Shown here one piece after another: positions 15,029 through 23,601 of a stretch of DNA of 39,195 bases (position 1 is its first letter; each line of letters opens with the position of its first letter). Below the pieces are notes generated by a model that was not told the origin of the DNA, ran no database searches, and saw only the letters and a program-made list of their open reading frames with translations. The stretch is from Yoonia sp. Its GTDB lineage: Bacteria > Pseudomonadota > Alphaproteobacteria > Rhodobacterales > Rhodobacteraceae. Location: positions 1 through 39,195 of the forward strand of contig NZ_JAFMHR010000009.1 in assembly GCF_017854415.1 (NCBI RefSeq), read 5' to 3'. A program made the translations under genes and the position numbers.

Positions 15029-15961
15029 ATGGAAGACCGCCAACTTAACTTTCGAACCAGTCTGACCGACCTCGATGCCAATCAGTGGATCGGTGCAATC
15101 GATGATGTATGCGAAGACTTTGGCTTTTTTGAACAGCTTGGTCGTGGGCACTGCGCCGGATTTCTTGAGGCAGGCAACAACTTGCTTGTCACGTTTGAAA
15201 ATGCCGAAAGTGTGCGCGCCTATAATCTTGATGCCGAACCGCGTGGCTTTGCCTATGCGCGTCATGACGGCTGGTCGCATCTTGCGCTGATCTCTTTCAC
15301 CGAAAGCTGGTTCCGCGATCCGGCAATCTATGCGTTTTTCGACCGCATGGTGGATGATGGTTTCTTTGAAGACTTCCAAAATGTGCTGTTCCACGGAAGT
15401 GACGGTGGTGCGGCCTATGCCGCGGCGGCCTTCTCAGTCGCAGCACCCGGCGCGTCAGTTATCGCACTGCGTCCGCAAGCCACTCTTGAGGCGCGTTCAA
15501 CGGGTTGGGACAAACGTTACAAGTCTGCGCGTAAAAAGAATTTTGCGACCCGTTACGGATATGCTCCTGAAATGATCGATGGCGCAAAGCACGTGTTTGT
15601 GGCTTACGATCCGTACGAGCATCTGGATGCGGGCCATGCGGCGCTATTCCGTAAACCGCATGTGACGATGCTGCCCTGCCCTTTGATCGGTGGGCAGCTT
15701 GACCGTTCATTCGACCGGATGGGCATCCATGATGTGATGATCAAACTGGCGATGGATCGCAATCTGGATGGCAAGCGGTTTGCACAGCTTTTACGCGCGC
15801 GCCGCTATGATCAGGTCTATATCCGCAAGCTGGTTCAATACCTCATCAAAGCAAACCACGACGATTTCGCGCAAATCATCTGCCGCTACATGATGAACCG
15901 CGGCATCAGCAAGTTCTTCGAGACGAAACTCGAAGAACTACAAGCCAATCAAATCGATTAA
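15029..15961 (+). CDS. unknown protein with possible alpha/beta-hydrolase-like core
   Basis: This 310-residue cytosolic protein is not recognised. I start it at ATG 15029, where GGAG lies seven bases upstream; GTG 15002 and ATG 15023 are possible. Residues about 119-150 contain VLFHGSDGGAAYAAAAFSVA and then SVIALRPQATL. This pattern (strand, turn, serine, small residues, helix, strand) resembles the nucleophile elbow of a hydrolase family found with roseobacter surface polysaccharide genes, where the turn is usually GSSMGG. Here the first glycine is histidine, so it may be non-catalytic. The C-terminal third is rich in Arg, Lys and Tyr (RARRYDQVYIRKLVQYLIK). The 3' end overlaps the convergent DUF1127 gene by four bases. 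Confidence 0.8.
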   Translation: MEDRQLNFRTSLTDLDANQWIGAIDDVCEDFGFFEQLGRGHCAGFLEAGNNLLVTFENAESVRAYNLDAEPRGFAYARHDGWSHLALISFTESWFRDPAIYAFFDRMVDDGFFEDFQNVLFHGSDGGAAYAAAAFSVAAPGASVIALRPQATLEARSTGWDKRYKSARKKNFATRYGYAPEMIDGAKHVFVAYDPYEHLDAGHAALFRKPHVTMLPCPLIGGQLDRSFDRMGIHDVMIKLAMDRNLDGKRFAQLLRARRYDQVYIRKLVQYLIKANHDDFAQIICRYMMNRGISKFFETKLEELQANQID

Positions 15962-16179
15962 ACATAGTAGATGTCGCGGTAAACGTGACGCACGATGTCT
16001 TCGCGGCGCACACCCAATTTCGCAAGGTCTTTGTCGCTTAGGTCCTGCATCCGCTCTACGGCTTGGGTTCTGTTCTGTGCGTCTGCCAAACCAGCAAAGA
16101 AACGCCCAACACCTTGCCGAACACGCGCAGCCAAGGATGCTTTGGGGTGGTTTTCGATTGTATCAGTGTAAAATGCCAT
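15958..16179 (-). CDS. DUF1127 (YjiS-like) small protein
   Basis: This 73-residue protein carries a C-terminal DUF1127 motif: a basic and amphipathic helix with RMQDLSDKDLAKLGVRREDI, typical of the family (LSDRxLxDIGLxRxDI). An earlier methionine at 16251 would add 24 residues unlike the family; ATG 16179 has GGAG upstream and gives a normal length. Small DUF1127 proteins in alphaproteobacteria have been linked to phosphate/carbon balance and RNA turnover, but the exact role of this one is unknown. Confidence 0.85.
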   Translation of the reverse strand: MAFYTDTIENHPKASLAARVRQGVGRFFAGLADAQNRTQAVERMQDLSDKDLAKLGVRREDIVRHVYRDIYYV

Positions 16180-16298
16180 ATCGGGGCTCCTATCAAAGCT
16201 TATTTGCGTTGCTTGATAGATATGCCCCTGAGGCTTGAGCGAAACCACCAAGGCTGCAATGCCGCGATGCAGTCATTGCATGGCGTGGGCGCGATGCT

Positions 16299-16586
16299 CT
16301 AGTCGGCGTCGCTGCGCGCGTCGATAATCCGCTTAAGTAACTTGTAAATCCGCTCGCCAAAATAACCCAAGGTCGCACCTGCGATTACACCGAAGGTCGT
16401 ACCGCTATCAAGCAATGCAGCAGCTACTGCAGCGGCAACCAGCGCGACCATAAAGGCGATCAGCCGTTTCTCGTGAGGCTCAATTGCGAAGTAGCCTTCA
16501 AGAAACTTTACAATCGGACCCGCAACAGGTCCTTCGAGTTGCGGCGTGAAAAAGCCGGCAACGGCAGCAACCAAAAAACCGAGCAT
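16299..16586 (-). CDS. small membrane protein, unknown
   Basis: The product has 95 residues with an N-terminal hydrophobic stretch (MLGFLVAAVAGFFTP), then two closely packed Ala/Gly-rich membrane helices (about 43-80: LIAFMVALVAAAVAAALLD, then a glycine-rich segment ending YFGERIYKLLKR). The C-terminus is basic then acidic (RSDAD), so probably cytosolic. AGGAG lies eight bases upstream of the ATG. No family is recognised; size and topology resemble holins or small envelope proteins, but there are no phage genes around. It stands alone between DUF1127 and pyrC, both divided from it by more than 100 bases. Confidence 0.7.
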   Translation of the reverse strand: MLGFLVAAVAGFFTPQLEGPVAGPIVKFLEGYFAIEPHEKRLIAFMVALVAAAVAAALLDSGTTFGVIAGATLGYFGERIYKLLKRIIDARSDAD

Positions 16587-16706
16587 GATGACATCTCCTG
16601 ATAAGTGGGGCGTTCCACCACATCAGCATCCTAAAAGCGCATGTAATCTACAAGGGCAATCACAAGCCCTATGGCATCCATGCCCACAAAGGTGTAATCC
16701 AGCCAC

Positions 16707-17759
16707 ATGCCTGATAGACAATTAACAAGCCTGACAATCCGCCGCCCTGATGACTGGCATTTGCATCTGCGTGATGGTGCAATGCTGCAAGCGGTTTTGC
16801 CAGAAACAGCCCGCCATTTCGCCCGCGCGATCATTATGCCCAACCTCGTGCCGCCCGTCGTGACGTCTGCGCAAGCCGTCACATACCGTGCGCGGATCAT
16901 GGATGCTTTGCCGCAAGGTGCTGATTTCACACCGCTGATGACGCTTTATCTGACCGAAACGACTGACCCAGAAGATGTGCGCGCAGCCCACGCTGCAGGG
17001 ATTGCGACCGCAGTTAAATTGTACCCTGCTGGGGCTACGACGAACTCTGCATCTGGTGTGACCGATTTTGAAAAGGTGCGTGGCGTGCTTGAGGTGATGG
17101 CCGAAATCGGCATGCCGCTTTGTGTGCATGGCGAAGTCACAGACCACGATATCGATATCTTTGACCGCGAGGCGATGTTTATCGACCGTGTGCTAAAGCC
17201 GTTGCGCAAAAAAGTGCCTGACCTCAAGATCGTGATGGAACATGTCACGACCCAAGACGCCGTAGATTACGTGCGCGACAGCAACAAGAACCTTGCCGCC
17301 ACAATCACGACGCATCACCTGATCATCAACCGCAATCATATCCTTGCGGGCGGGATCAAACCGCATTTTTACTGCCTGCCCGTCGCCAAACGCGAGGCGC
17401 ACCGCGTCGCATTGGTTCAGGCTGCAATCTCTGGCGACAAACGCTTTTTCCTTGGCACAGACAGCGCGCCCCATACTGATCCTGCAAAGCTACAAGCTTG
17501 CGGTTGCGCGGGTATTTTCACAGCGCCCACCACGATGTCTTGCCTAGCCGAGGTTTTTGACGCCGCTGGCCGCATGCGCAAGATCGAAAGCTTTGCGTCG
17601 CTCAATGGCCCTGAGTTTTACAAGTTGCCCGCGAACACCAGCACGATCACGCTGACCAAAGGCGAGCCCGTGCAATACCCAAGCCATATCCAGACTGCGG
17701 ACGGTCCTGTGACTGTGTTTGATCCGGGGTTTGACCTGCACTGGCGTGTTGAGGAGTAA
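16707..17759 (+). CDS. pyrC: dihydroorotase, type II
   Basis: Dihydroorotase catalyses the reversible ring closure of carbamoyl aspartate to dihydroorotate in pyrimidine synthesis. The 350-residue protein is very like E. coli Pyr[14 protein letters not shown] holds the first two zinc histidines (H18 and H20), [13 protein letters not shown] the carboxylated lysine, [19 protein letters not shown] and [16 protein letters not shown] further histidine ligands, and LGTDSAPH the catalytic aspartate. ATG 16707 gives the usual N-terminus. pyrE follows after 60 bases on the same strand, making a pyrimidine pair that may be co-transcribed, with a hairpin element between them. Confidence 0.96.
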   Translation: MPDRQLTSLTIRRPDDWHLHLRDGAMLQAVLPETARHFARAIIMPNLVPPVVTSAQAVTYRARIMDALPQGADFTPLMTLYLTETTDPEDVRAAHAAGIATAVKLYPAGATTNSASGVTDFEKVRGVLEVMAEIGMPLCVHGEVTDHDIDIFDREAMFIDRVLKPLRKKVPDLKIVMEHVTTQDAVDYVRDSNKNLAATITTHHLIINRNHILAGGIKPHFYCLPVAKREAHRVALVQAAISGDKRFFLGTDSAPHTDPAKLQACGCAGIFTAPTTMSCLAEVFDAAGRMRKIESFASLNGPEFYKLPANTSTITLTKGEPVQYPSHIQTADGPVTVFDPGFDLHWRVEE

Positions 17760-17764
17760 AACCT

Positions 17765-17800
17765 GCCGGATGCCTCCGGCGGAAGTTTATTTAGAAATAA
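17765..17800. repeat. short hairpin element between pyrC and pyrE
   Basis: GCCGGA (17765-17770) and TCCGGC (17775-17780) form a stem around TGCC, followed by TTATTT/AAATAA (17787-17792, 17795-17800). From memory, TGCCTCCGGCGG followed by an A/T-rich stretch is a common dispersed intergenic element of Roseobacter-group genomes. Only one copy is in this window. Confidence 0.45.
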
Positions 17801-17819
17801 GAAGCAATAGGCCCATACA

Positions 17820-18488
17820 ATGATCCCCACCTCTTTCCCCACCAAAGAAGAAATGGCCCGTTTGACGGCCGGCATGCTGATTGAGATTGGCGCGATCGAT
17901 TTTAATGCAACGGAACCGTTTACGCATGCCTCTGGCAAGCAAGCACCTACATATGTGGACTGCCGCAAGCTGATCTCGTTTCCGCGTATCCGCGCGACAT
18001 TGATGGATTTCATGGCCGTTTCGATTATGCGCGAAGCCGGGTTCGAAGCCTTTGACAATATCGCTGGTGGCGAAACTGCTGGTATTCCCTTTAGTGCATT
18101 GGTCGCTGAACGTTTGGCCCTGCCGATGACCTATGTGCGCAAAAAGCCAAAGGGTTACGGACGCAATGCGCGCATCGAAGGTGTGATGACCGAAGGCCAG
18201 CGCGTGTTGCTGGTTGAGGATCTGACAACTGATGGCGGATCAAAATTGTCGTTCGTGGATGCTATTCGTGAAACCGGTGCCAGCTGCAGTGCGACGGCCG
18301 TAATCTTTTACTATGGCATCTTTGATGGCGTCGAAGAGACTTTGGCAGAACACGGCGTGCAACTCATCCATCTTTGCACATGGTGGGACGTCTTGGCCGA
18401 GGCCAAAGCACGGGGTGCTTACGACAGCGCAACACTGACGGCAGTAGAGGCCTATTTGAACGATCCTGCAGGTTGGAAGCCCGCGTAA
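17820..18488 (+). CDS. pyrE: orotate phosphoribosyltransferase
   Basis: This 222-residue enzyme joins orotate and PRPP to give OMP in pyrimidine synthesis. The PRPP-binding loop is [14 protein letters not shown], and the flexible loop is [17 protein letters not shown] with the catalytic lysines. The N-terminal part contains [20 protein letters not shown], typical of the alphaproteobacterial form. It follows pyrC with 60 bases between. The C-terminus is normal. The 221 bases after it contain DnaA-box-like sites and the dnaB promoter region. Confidence 0.95.
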   Translation: MIPTSFPTKEEMARLTAGMLIEIGAIDFNATEPFTHASGKQAPTYVDCRKLISFPRIRATLMDFMAVSIMREAGFEAFDNIAGGETAGIPFSALVAERLALPMTYVRKKPKGYGRNARIEGVMTEGQRVLLVEDLTTDGGSKLSFVDAIRETGASCSATAVIFYYGIFDGVEETLAEHGVQLIHLCTWWDVLAEAKARGAYDSATLTAVEAYLNDPAGWKPA

Positions 18489-18513
18489 CAGGCAAAAAAC
18501 TTATCCCGAGCTC

Positions 18514-18522
18514 TGTGCACAA
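18514..18522 (-). promoter_or_regulatory. weaker DnaA-box-like site upstream of dnaB
   Basis: TGTGCACAA on the plus strand reads TTGTGCACA on the minus strand, one mismatch from the TTATNCACA consensus. It lies 98 bases from the stronger site at 18612. Confidence 0.4.
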
Positions 18523-18611
18523 CTGGGCGCGGGAATCGCAAACACACTCTGTATGTTGGGCGGACTTTGCGTGATCCTACCTAATATGGTATGATTTGAG
18601 AATTGCTGCAT

Positions 18612-18620
18612 TTATCCACA
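18612..18620 (+). promoter_or_regulatory. perfect DnaA box upstream of dnaB
   Basis: TTATCCACA is identical to the high-affinity E. coli R1 DnaA box and lies 90 bases before the dnaB start codon. A second partial TTATCCC follows three bases later. Confidence 0.6.
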
Positions 18621-18709
18621 AGGTTATCCCGCCAGATATCCCCGATGATATCAAGATAGCTATCTCCAGTGCCCAACTGCTAAGCGTGCAGTGCGATGTT
18701 TGAGGGGAC

Positions 18710-20200
18710 ATGATGAACGAGATTACGACATTTAATGCCAGCGGTGTTGAAAACGCGACTGCTGATGCGATGCCCCACTCCATTGAGGCAGAGCAGCAGC
18801 TTTTGGGTGCTATTCTGACCAATAATGACATTTTTGACCGCGTTGCCGCGATCATTGGTCCAAAGCATTTCTACGACCCTGTCCATGCTCGCATTTTTGA
18901 AACGGCTGCCTCGCGCATTGGCCGCAATATGTTGGCAAGCCCTGTCACCCTTAAGGCTTTTATGGAAGATGATGAGGGCCTAAAGGAATTAGGTGGCCCT
19001 CCTTACCTTGCCCGTCTTGCGGGTGCGGCGATCTCGGCTTTTGCGGCGCGTGACTATGCCCAGATGATCTATGATCTGGCGACCCGCCGCGAATTGATCC
19101 GCCTTGGCCGTGACATCACCGACAAAGCCGCCAAAGTTGACGTAGAAAGCGAACCGCGCGAGCAGATCATCGAGGCCGAGCAGGCGCTTTATTCATTGGC
19201 CGAACAAGGTGTGTCAGAACGCGGGTTTCAGTCGTTCCTTGCTGCGGTGACAGAGGCTGTGAATGTTGCCAACACCGCCTATCAGCGCGATGGCGGATTG
19301 GCTGGTATTTCAACCGGCTTGATCGATATGGACAAGAAACTGGGCGGATTACACAAGTCCGACCTGTTGATTATCGCGGGTCGCCCGTCGATGGGGAAAA
19401 CCTCGTTGGCGACAAACATCGCCTACAACATTGCCAAGGCCTACCGCAAAGGCCCGATGCAAGATGGCAGCGAAGGCGCCATTGACGGCGGCGTTGTTGG
19501 GTTCTTTTCACTAGAGATGAGCGCGGAGCAGTTGGCAGGCCGCATTCTGGCCGAAGCATCAGAGATTTCGTCTCACAAAATCCGCCAAGGCGACATGACC
19601 GAAACCGAATTTCGCCGTTTTGTTGACGCCGCCAAAAAGCTGGAGTCCTGCCCGCTTTATATCGATGATACCGCCGCGATCCCGATCTCGCAGCTTGCCG
19701 CCCGCGCACGTCGCTTGAAACGCACGCATGGTTTGGATGTGCTGATCGTTGACTACCTACAGCTGGTGCGCGGCACGTCGGACAACCGCGTGCAGGAAAT
19801 CGGCGAAATCTCGATGGGTCTAAAGGCTATCGCCAAGGAGTTGAACATCCCCGTCATCGCCCTATCCCAGCTTTCACGTCAGGTCGAATCGCGTGAAGAT
19901 AAGCGCCCGCAGCTGTCTGATTTGCGCGAATCCGGCTCTATTGAGCAGGACGCCGATGTGGTTATGTTTGTATACCGTGGTGAATACTACACAGAGCGTG
20001 AAAAGCCTGAAGATCACAACATGGAAGCAATTGCGGCCTGGCAAGAAAAAATGTCTAGCTTGCACGGTAAAGCCGAGGTTATCGTAGGCAAACAACGCCA
20101 CGGCCCAATCGGGATGATCGAGCTGTCATTCACAGCGGAATTCACACGGTTTGGCAATTTGGTAAAGCCTTGGCAACAAGGCGACGATACGCAGTTTTAG
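18710..20200 (+). CDS. dnaB: replicative DNA helicase
   Basis: DnaB is the hexameric 5'-3' helicase that unwinds DNA at the replication fork and binds primase. The 496-residue protein has an N-terminal DnaB-N domain (about 22-125, MPHSIEAEQQLLGAIL onward) and a RecA-like C-terminal domain. Walker A is AGRPSMGKTSLA, Walker B LDVLIVDYLQLVRG, and the C-terminal motifs ALSQLSRQVESREDKRP and LRESGSIEQDADVVMF are intact. No intein is present in the usual P-loop site. ATG 18710 or the adjacent ATG 18713 is used; TGAGGGG precedes both. A perfect DnaA box lies upstream. The gene order dnaB, small gene, alr, radA is typical of the group. Confidence 0.97.
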   Translation: MMNEITTFNASGVENATADAMPHSIEAEQQLLGAILTNNDIFDRVAAIIGPKHFYDPVHARIFETAASRIGRNMLASPVTLKAFMEDDEGLKELGGPPYLARLAGAAISAFAARDYAQMIYDLATRRELIRLGRDITDKAAKVDVESEPREQIIEAEQALYSLAEQGVSERGFQSFLAAVTEAVNVANTAYQRDGGLAGISTGLIDMDKKLGGLHKSDLLIIAGRPSMGKTSLATNIAYNIAKAYRKGPMQDGSEGAIDGGVVGFFSLEMSAEQLAGRILAEASEISSHKIRQGDMTETEFRRFVDAAKKLESCPLYIDDTAAIPISQLAARARRLKRTHGLDVLIVDYLQLVRGTSDNRVQEIGEISMGLKAIAKELNIPVIALSQLSRQVESREDKRPQLSDLRESGSIEQDADVVMFVYRGEYYTEREKPEDHNMEAIAAWQEKMSSLHGKAEVIVGKQRHGPIGMIELSFTAEFTRFGNLVKPWQQGDDTQF

Positions 20201-20213
20201 AAAGGTTGAAATC

Positions 20214-20594
20214 ATCAAAAAGCTCGTTGTTCTCTTGTGCATGTTAGCTGGTTCAGCGACTGCGCAATCCTCCTCCGACATTGTCGTGAGGTTCACCGGA
20301 TTTTTGGGAAACCTGCGTTTGCCTGCCGCTGATGTCCGTGCAGACCTGATGGGGACTGATCCATATTTTCGCCAGATTGCAATTGCGATGAATGAAACGG
20401 CGACCGCTTCGTTTGCTGCATTCACCGCAACGCATATCAATCAACCCGTATCGTTTTTTGTATGCGGCGATGAAATGCAAAAAATCACGATCCAAGAGCG
20501 GATCGACACAGGATTTGCCCTGACTGACCCTATTCCGTTGGACCGCGCTGTCGCGATTGTCGCCGCGTTGAACGGTCAAGGTGACTGCCCCTAG
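20214..20594 (+). CDS. small secreted protein with SecD P1-head-like domain, odd start codon
   Basis: The gene begins 13 bases after the dnaB stop. The mature part (about residues 20-126) resembles the P1 head subdomain of SecD/SecDF: MNETATASFAAFTATHINQP, then VSFFVCGDEMQKITIQERID and LDRAVAIVAALNGQGDC. The clear ATG-type start in frame is missing. From ATC at 20214, with AAAGG upstream, the sequence is a perfect signal peptide: (M)KKLVVLLCMLAGSATAQ. The alternatives TTG 20235 or ATG 20241 would cut this signal short. Either ATC is a rare start, or a G was lost from an ATG. I list 20214 as the likely start. It is a periplasmic protein of unknown role; SecD itself is much larger. Confidence 0.65.
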   Translation: MKKLVVLLCMLAGSATAQSSSDIVVRFTGFLGNLRLPAADVRADLMGTDPYFRQIAIAMNETATASFAAFTATHINQPVSFFVCGDEMQKITIQERIDTGFALTDPIPLDRAVAIVAALNGQGDCP

Positions 20595-20686
20595 ATCGTT
20601 GTCAAAGCGGTCATCAAAGGCATGGTAGATCGCAATGACGGTGCAATTTACTTGCCCGTCGTAGCAGCCCCTGCCAAAAGGTCGCT

Positions 20687-21724
20687 ATGAGTACCGGACG
20701 CCTAATCATTGATCTTGACGCTGTCGTCGCCAACTGGCGCGCGTTAGATGGTATGACCAATTGCAAAACTGCAGCCGTGGTCAAAGCTGACGGCTATGGC
20801 CTTGGCGCTGCAAATGTCGCCAAAGCGCTGTTCAAAGCTGGCGTGCGGCAGTTCTTTGTTGCCGTCGCCGAAGAAGCCGTGGCGATCCGCGCAGAACTAG
20901 GCCCAAAGCCTGAAATCTGCGTGTTTTCCGGCCACATGAAGGGCGACACTGATTTGATCCGCGAGCTGGGTTTGACCCCGATGCTCAATTCCGTGGAACA
21001 GCTGACCCAACACCTAGAGACCCTACCGGACCATCCTTTTGGTATCCAACTTGATACCGGCATGAACCGCTTGGGGTTGGAAATGCAAGAATGGGCCGCC
21101 GTGGCAGAGCTCGCTTTGGCGCAGCGTCCCAAGCTTGTGATGTCGCATCTGGCCTGCGCGGATGAACCCGATCACCCGATGAACCCCTATCAATTGGACC
21201 AGTTCAAAAAGATGACAGATGGCATTTCTGTGCCGCGTTCTTTAGCGGCAACAGGTGGTATCTTATTGGGCCCCGAGTATCACTTTGACCTGACGCGCCC
21301 CGGCATCGGTCTTTATGGCGGACTCCCATTTGAAAGCGCCACGCCCGTGGTCGAGTTGGATTTGCCTATTATACAAATCCGCGATGTGGCCGAGGGCGAA
21401 GTTGTTGGCTATGCCAACGCCTGGCAAGCGGCCCGCCCGTCGCGCATCGCAACTGTGTCTGGCGGCTACGCCGACGGCATCCCGCGCATCTTGTCTGACC
21501 GGGCTACGTTTTATCACGGCGATACCCCCTGCAAACTGGTTGGCCGAGTCTCAATGGATCTGATCACGGTAGATATTACCGATCTGCCGGATGATCCGAC
21601 AAAGCTGACTTTGATCGGCCCGCATCAAGGCGTTGATGATCTGGCGCAGGCCGCAGGCACAATTGGCTATGAGATTTTGACGCAGCTTGGCGCACGTTAC
21701 CGCCGCAAGACGTTTGGCAAATAG
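20687..21724 (+). CDS. alr: alanine racemase
   Basis: This 345-residue PLP enzyme makes D-alanine for peptidoglycan. The PLP lysine is K33 in [11 protein letters not shown], and the catalytic tyrosine lies in [12 protein letters not shown]. The domain-2 segments [17 protein letters not shown] and [12 protein letters not shown] are normal. AAAAGG lies eight bases before the ATG. It is shorter than many Alr proteins (about 360) but has every key element. Next on the same strand is a PqiA-like membrane gene, seven bases downstream, then radA. Confidence 0.96.
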   Translation: MSTGRLIIDLDAVVANWRALDGMTNCKTAAVVKADGYGLGAANVAKALFKAGVRQFFVAVAEEAVAIRAELGPKPEICVFSGHMKGDTDLIRELGLTPMLNSVEQLTQHLETLPDHPFGIQLDTGMNRLGLEMQEWAAVAELALAQRPKLVMSHLACADEPDHPMNPYQLDQFKKMTDGISVPRSLAATGGILLGPEYHFDLTRPGIGLYGGLPFESATPVVELDLPIIQIRDVAEGEVVGYANAWQAARPSRIATVSGGYADGIPRILSDRATFYHGDTPCKLVGRVSMDLITVDITDLPDDPTKLTLIGPHQGVDDLAQAAGTIGYEILTQLGARYRRKTFGK

Positions 21725-21731
21725 ACCGCCA

Positions 21732-22187
21732 ATGTTGAATATTCTGCGCATCGCCAACCTTTCACTGTTGATCCTATTTCCCATCGCATGGTTCGCCCCG
21801 TTGATGCGTGCAGGTCTTTTGCCGATCTTCGGCCTTAGCGAAATTAGTGTGATTTCTGGAATGCAGGCCCTTTGGGATAGCGACGTCGCATTGGCTTTGC
21901 TGGTCACTGCTTTTGCGCTTTTCGCGCCCTACCTCAAGACGATTGGGCTGGCGTTGGTGCACTTTAACCTGCTGAAAGATAAGACTTTACCGGCGCTGTC
22001 TTGGATCGGAAAGCTCGCGATGGCGGATGTGTTTCTGATCGCGCTCTATATCGTTGTGATCAAAGGCGTCGGTTTTGGCAGGGTCGAAACCGGCTGGGGG
22101 CTTTATATGTTTACGGCCTGTATCCTCGCTTCCATCGCGATTTCTGCGCTGACGCCCAAAGCCAAATCACAGGCACTTGCCGAATAG
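21732..22187 (+). CDS. PqiA-like membrane protein
   Basis: This 151-residue inner-membrane protein has four predicted helices: about 5-25, 47-70, 94-113 and 122-142. It resembles one half of paraquat-inducible protein A: the segment LFAPYLKTIGLALVHFNLL followed by LSWIGKLAMADVFLIALYIVV matches the PqiA core (kxGxW.mxDVFlva). The start at 21732 is chosen because the earlier frame lies inside alr. It is fixed between alr and radA in this group. Function unknown; PqiA family proteins help in envelope lipid transport together with MCE proteins, none of which is here. Confidence 0.85.
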   Translation: MLNILRIANLSLLILFPIAWFAPLMRAGLLPIFGLSEISVISGMQALWDSDVALALLVTAFALFAPYLKTIGLALVHFNLLKDKTLPALSWIGKLAMADVFLIALYIVVIKGVGFGRVETGWGLYMFTACILASIAISALTPKAKSQALAE

Positions 22188-22211
22188 ACTGAATTGGTCC
22201 AAAAGGTGAAC

Positions 22212-23576
22212 ATGGCCAAAGAACTTAACTTTACATGTTCCCAATGCGGTGCCGCCTTTCGCAAATGGTCGGGGCAATGCGACGCGTGTCAGGCGTGGAA
22301 TTCCATCACCGAAAGCAAAGCGCTTAGCAGTGGCCCAAAAGGCAAGTCTCTCGGGGGAATGCGCGGCAAGCCAGTTCCGCTGACTGACCTCGCAACCCAA
22401 GAGGACGAACCACCCCGCACGTTGGCGGGCGTAGGCGAACTTGACCGCGTGTTAGGTGGCGGGTTGGTCAAAGCATCGGCGCTATTGGTTGGCGGCGATC
22501 CCGGCATTGGTAAATCCACTTTGCTATTGCAGGCAGCGGCAAGGTTCGCGCGCAATGGTCTAAAGGTCATCTACATTTCCGGCGAAGAATCAAATGCTCA
22601 GGTGCAGATGCGTGCTCGCAGATTAGGGCTCGAGGATAGTCCCGTTTTGCTGGCCTCGGAAACGAACCTGCGCGACATTCTTACCACGCTTGAGATTGAA
22701 AAGCCCGATCTTGCGATCATCGATTCCATTCAAACGATGTGGGCTGACAATGTCGACAGCGCGCCGGGCAGCGTCAGCCAAGTCCGGTCATCGGCACATG
22801 AACTGACCACATTCGCCAAACGCAACGGCATGGCGGTCGTCATGGTTGGTCACGTCACAAAAGATGGCACAATCGCAGGTCCGCGCGTGGTCGAGCATAT
22901 GGTCGACACGGTGCTTTATTTTGAAGGCGACCGCGGGCATCAGTTCCGCATTCTACGCTCGGTCAAGAACCGCTTTGGACCTGCGGACGAGATTGGCGTG
23001 TTTGAAATGACAGGCAAAGGTTTGGCCGAGGTCAAGAATCCTTCAGCCTTGTTCTTGTCTGAACGCGGCGCCCCTGCCCCCGGATCAGTCGTGTTTGCAG
23101 GCATCGAAGGCAGCCGCCCGCTGCTTTGCGAGATCCAAGCGCTTGTGGCACCTTCGCCACACAGTCAACCACGCAGATCTGTCGTCGGATGGGACAGCGG
23201 ACGGCTTGCAATGATCCTTGCCGTACTCGAATCGCGGTGCGGTGTTCCCTTCACCGGATTGGACGTTTATCTCAACGTTGCAGGGGGTTTACGCATCTCA
23301 GAGCCGGGTGCAGACCTTGCCGTGGCGGCAGCTTTGGTATCCGCCCGCGAGGACGCCGCATTGCCCGCTGAAGCCGTTATTTTCGGTGAAATCAGCTTGT
23401 CCGGCGCGCTCCGTCCTGTGGTTCAGACCGAAAATAGATTGAAAGAAGCCCAGAAACTTGGTTTTACGTCAGGCATTGTTCCACAACAGGCCAAACAGCC
23501 TAAAGTGGCGGGACTGGATTTGCGCACAGCGACAGATCTGGCCGGTTTTGTTGAAGATGTATTTGGCGCAAGGTGA
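22212..23576 (+). CDS. radA: DNA repair protein RadA
   Basis: RadA is a RecA-like ATPase that drives branch migration in recombination repair. The 454-residue protein has the N-terminal C4 zinc finger (CSQCGAAFRKWSGQCDAC), Walker A GGDPGIGKSTLL, the RadA-specific KNRFGPADEIGVFEM motif, and a C-terminal Lon-protease-like domain (LDVYLNVAGGLRISEPGADL). ATG 22212 is preceded by AAAAGGTG; the TTG at 22194 would add six residues but has no ribosome site. The gene is followed closely by cvpA. Confidence 0.96.
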   Translation: MAKELNFTCSQCGAAFRKWSGQCDACQAWNSITESKALSSGPKGKSLGGMRGKPVPLTDLATQEDEPPRTLAGVGELDRVLGGGLVKASALLVGGDPGIGKSTLLLQAAARFARNGLKVIYISGEESNAQVQMRARRLGLEDSPVLLASETNLRDILTTLEIEKPDLAIIDSIQTMWADNVDSAPGSVSQVRSSAHELTTFAKRNGMAVVMVGHVTKDGTIAGPRVVEHMVDTVLYFEGDRGHQFRILRSVKNRFGPADEIGVFEMTGKGLAEVKNPSALFLSERGAPAPGSVVFAGIEGSRPLLCEIQALVAPSPHSQPRRSVVGWDSGRLAMILAVLESRCGVPFTGLDVYLNVAGGLRISEPGADLAVAAALVSAREDAALPAEAVIFGEISLSGALRPVVQTENRLKEAQKLGFTSGIVPQQAKQPKVAGLDLRTATDLAGFVEDVFGAR

Positions 23577-23601
23577 CGCGCTATCAAGTAGGAGATGATC
23601 G

